A stretch of DNA of 21,237 bases, from contig DATJUF010000293.1 in the NCBI GenBank assembly GCA_035502655.1, positions 1 to 21,237 on the forward strand. The letters run 5' to 3'. This stretch comes from DATJUF01 sp035502655 (GTDB lineage: Bacteria; Desulfobacterota; Binatia; Binatales; Binataceae). Below, in pieces: positions 20,389 to 21,237 of this stretch (position 1 is its first letter; each line of letters opens with the position of its first letter). The notes beneath the pieces were generated by a model. The model was not told the DNA's origin, searched no databases, and worked only from the letters and a program-made list of their open reading frames with translations. The translations under genes and the position numbers were made by a program.

Positions 20389-21237
20389 CTATCGATTAGC
20401 TCCATCAGGCTGGCGGATGAATTCCCCTGGAAAAGACGATACGCACGCCATTACGTGCGTAATCGCGTCGGTATCGTACTGGTCTCCGGATCGGTATGTT
20501 TCGAAAAAGGAATTGAGCTGGACGACGCGTTCCGGCCACGCCTTAACCGCTTGAATACCAATTGAGACGCCAAAGTTGGTGAAGGCGAATTTGACCGCCA
20601 AATGTCCTGGTTCGCGGCAGAAGTAGCCCGGTCGGCCAATCCACATATGGTCGAGTATGGCTAAACATCGTTCGCGCTGAACCCGCGCCCATGGTTCCTC
20701 GGGAAAAAAGTGAGTCATCCAGAGCATCATTCCGAGGCCAAGGTCTTGAGTAATAGTCAGGCTTGGATAGCTCTTTTCAACGATGATTCTCATCTGCCCG
20801 ATCTCATGCGCGAGAGCATCTTCATCGAGCATCCGGTAGACGACGTAGCCATGGAACGGATCCAGCGCGCCCAGGCCGAAGCCGGGATAGGGCGCGCTCA
20901 AATCTTCGAGCATCTTCCAGTGCACGCCCGCGCCGGGAATTACGAACGATGAGTGGATATCCCTCACTAGCTGAATCCCTTTCGCGCGATAAGAAGGAAT
21001 TATCCGGCCCAACCGCGACAATGCAAAAATCCACATCGCAAGATAATGAAAGTATTGTCCATCACGATCCGGAGCCTCGCCAATGCGGAATCCGCGCGGC
21101 CGTCCGAGCACGCGCTCGACTTCGGCGACAACCGATTCCGCTTCAACGAGGAGCTCGCTGCGCCCCAATTCCTGATAGAGCGAAACCAGCAGAACAATCC
21201 CAAAGGCATCGGTCCATAGGTACCGCAGGCCGTTGGG
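20389..21237 (-). CDS. Uncharacterised helical-barrel (six-hairpin glycosidase-like) protein, 5' end outside window
   Basis: The frame is open through the right edge, giving about 282 residues, and the true start lies outside. It begins in PNGLRYLWTDAFGIVLLVSLYQ, followed by LVEAESVVAEVERVLGRPRG, DRDGQYFHYLAMWIFALSRL, HWKMLEDLSAPYPGFGLGALDPFHGY and LGLGMMLWMTHFFPEEPW. The alternating amphipathic helices with aromatic, Asp and His-rich loops resemble alpha/alpha-barrel proteins related to six-hairpin glycosidases. I recall an uncharacterised bacterial family with the same LWTDAF and RDGQYFHYL blocks but know of no assigned activity. No catalytic acid pair can be named. It is convergent with phosphoketolase, 72 bases between stops, and has no obvious tie to it. 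A sugar-processing role is a guess from fold alone. Confidence 0.75.
   Translation of the reverse strand, partial: PNGLRYLWTDAFGIVLLVSLYQELGRSELLVEAESVVAEVERVLGRPRGFRIGEAPDRDGQYFHYLAMWIFALSRLGRIIPSYRAKGIQLVRDIHSSFVIPGAGVHWKMLEDLSAPYPGFGLGALDPFHGYVVYRMLDEDALAHEIGQMRIIVEKSYPSLTITQDLGLGMMLWMTHFFPEEPWARVQRERCLAILDHMWIGRPGYFCREPGHLAVKFAFTNFGVSIGIQAVKAWPERVVQLNSFFETYRSGDQYDTDAITHVMACVSSFPGEFIRQPDGANR

Overview
The window is a bacterial chromosomal segment of moderately high GC (mid-to-high 50s percent by eye) and dense coding. No rRNA, tRNA, CRISPR array, transposase or phage gene was recognised. The gene types (short HPF, DksA/TraR and BCAM0308-type proteins, NtrC-type regulator, duplicated NitT/TauT-like permease) fit a Gram-negative soil or aquatic bacterium of the proteobacterial kind or a neighbouring phylum. 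I cannot name the genus.

Layout. (1) 1-3069, minus strand: a stress and growth-arrest cluster, read from high to low coordinates. It holds a possible small membrane protein, a BCAM0308-type zinc-ribbon protein, a DksA/TraR-type protein (4-base overlap), an Hsp20 chaperone, a short ribosome hibernation factor (HPF/RaiA) and a ferritin-like protein of unknown role cut by the window edge. (2) 3430-4767, plus strand: a divergent Nramp-family metal transporter. (3) 4872-7401, plus strand: a soluble PAS histidine kinase and a sigma54-dependent NtrC-type response regulator. A stand-alone receiver protein (7458-7832) faces them. (4) 8540-11573, plus strand: a universal stress protein and a large acyl-AMP ligase / carrier protein / PlsC acyltransferase fusion. 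(5) 12014-17092, minus strand: an atypical pyruvate kinase, a double-domain ABC permease and its ATPase. (6) 17872-20316, plus strand: xylulose-5-P/fructose-6-P phosphoketolase. (7) 20389-21237, minus strand: the 3' part of an uncharacterised protein that resembles helical-barrel glycosidase-like proteins.

How it may work together. Three sites with the sigma54 layout (TGGCAC, GC element at exact -24/-12 spacing) lie between genes and point at the stress cluster (3161-3176, minus), the universal stress protein (8475-8491, plus) and phosphoketolase (17772-17787, plus). None of the other TGGCAC sites I found has the -12 GC at the right distance. The window also encodes a sigma54 activator with an intact GAFTGA loop and its likely kinase. 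I infer a local regulon in which one two-component system switches on ribosome hibernation, chaperones, a universal stress protein and the phosphoketolase route to acetyl phosphate. The gene content resembles the low-oxygen-activated (lxa) locus of Burkholderia cenocepacia, whose locus-tag range (as I recall it) includes BCAM0308, but here the control appears to be sigma54-based. The inducing signal is unknown.
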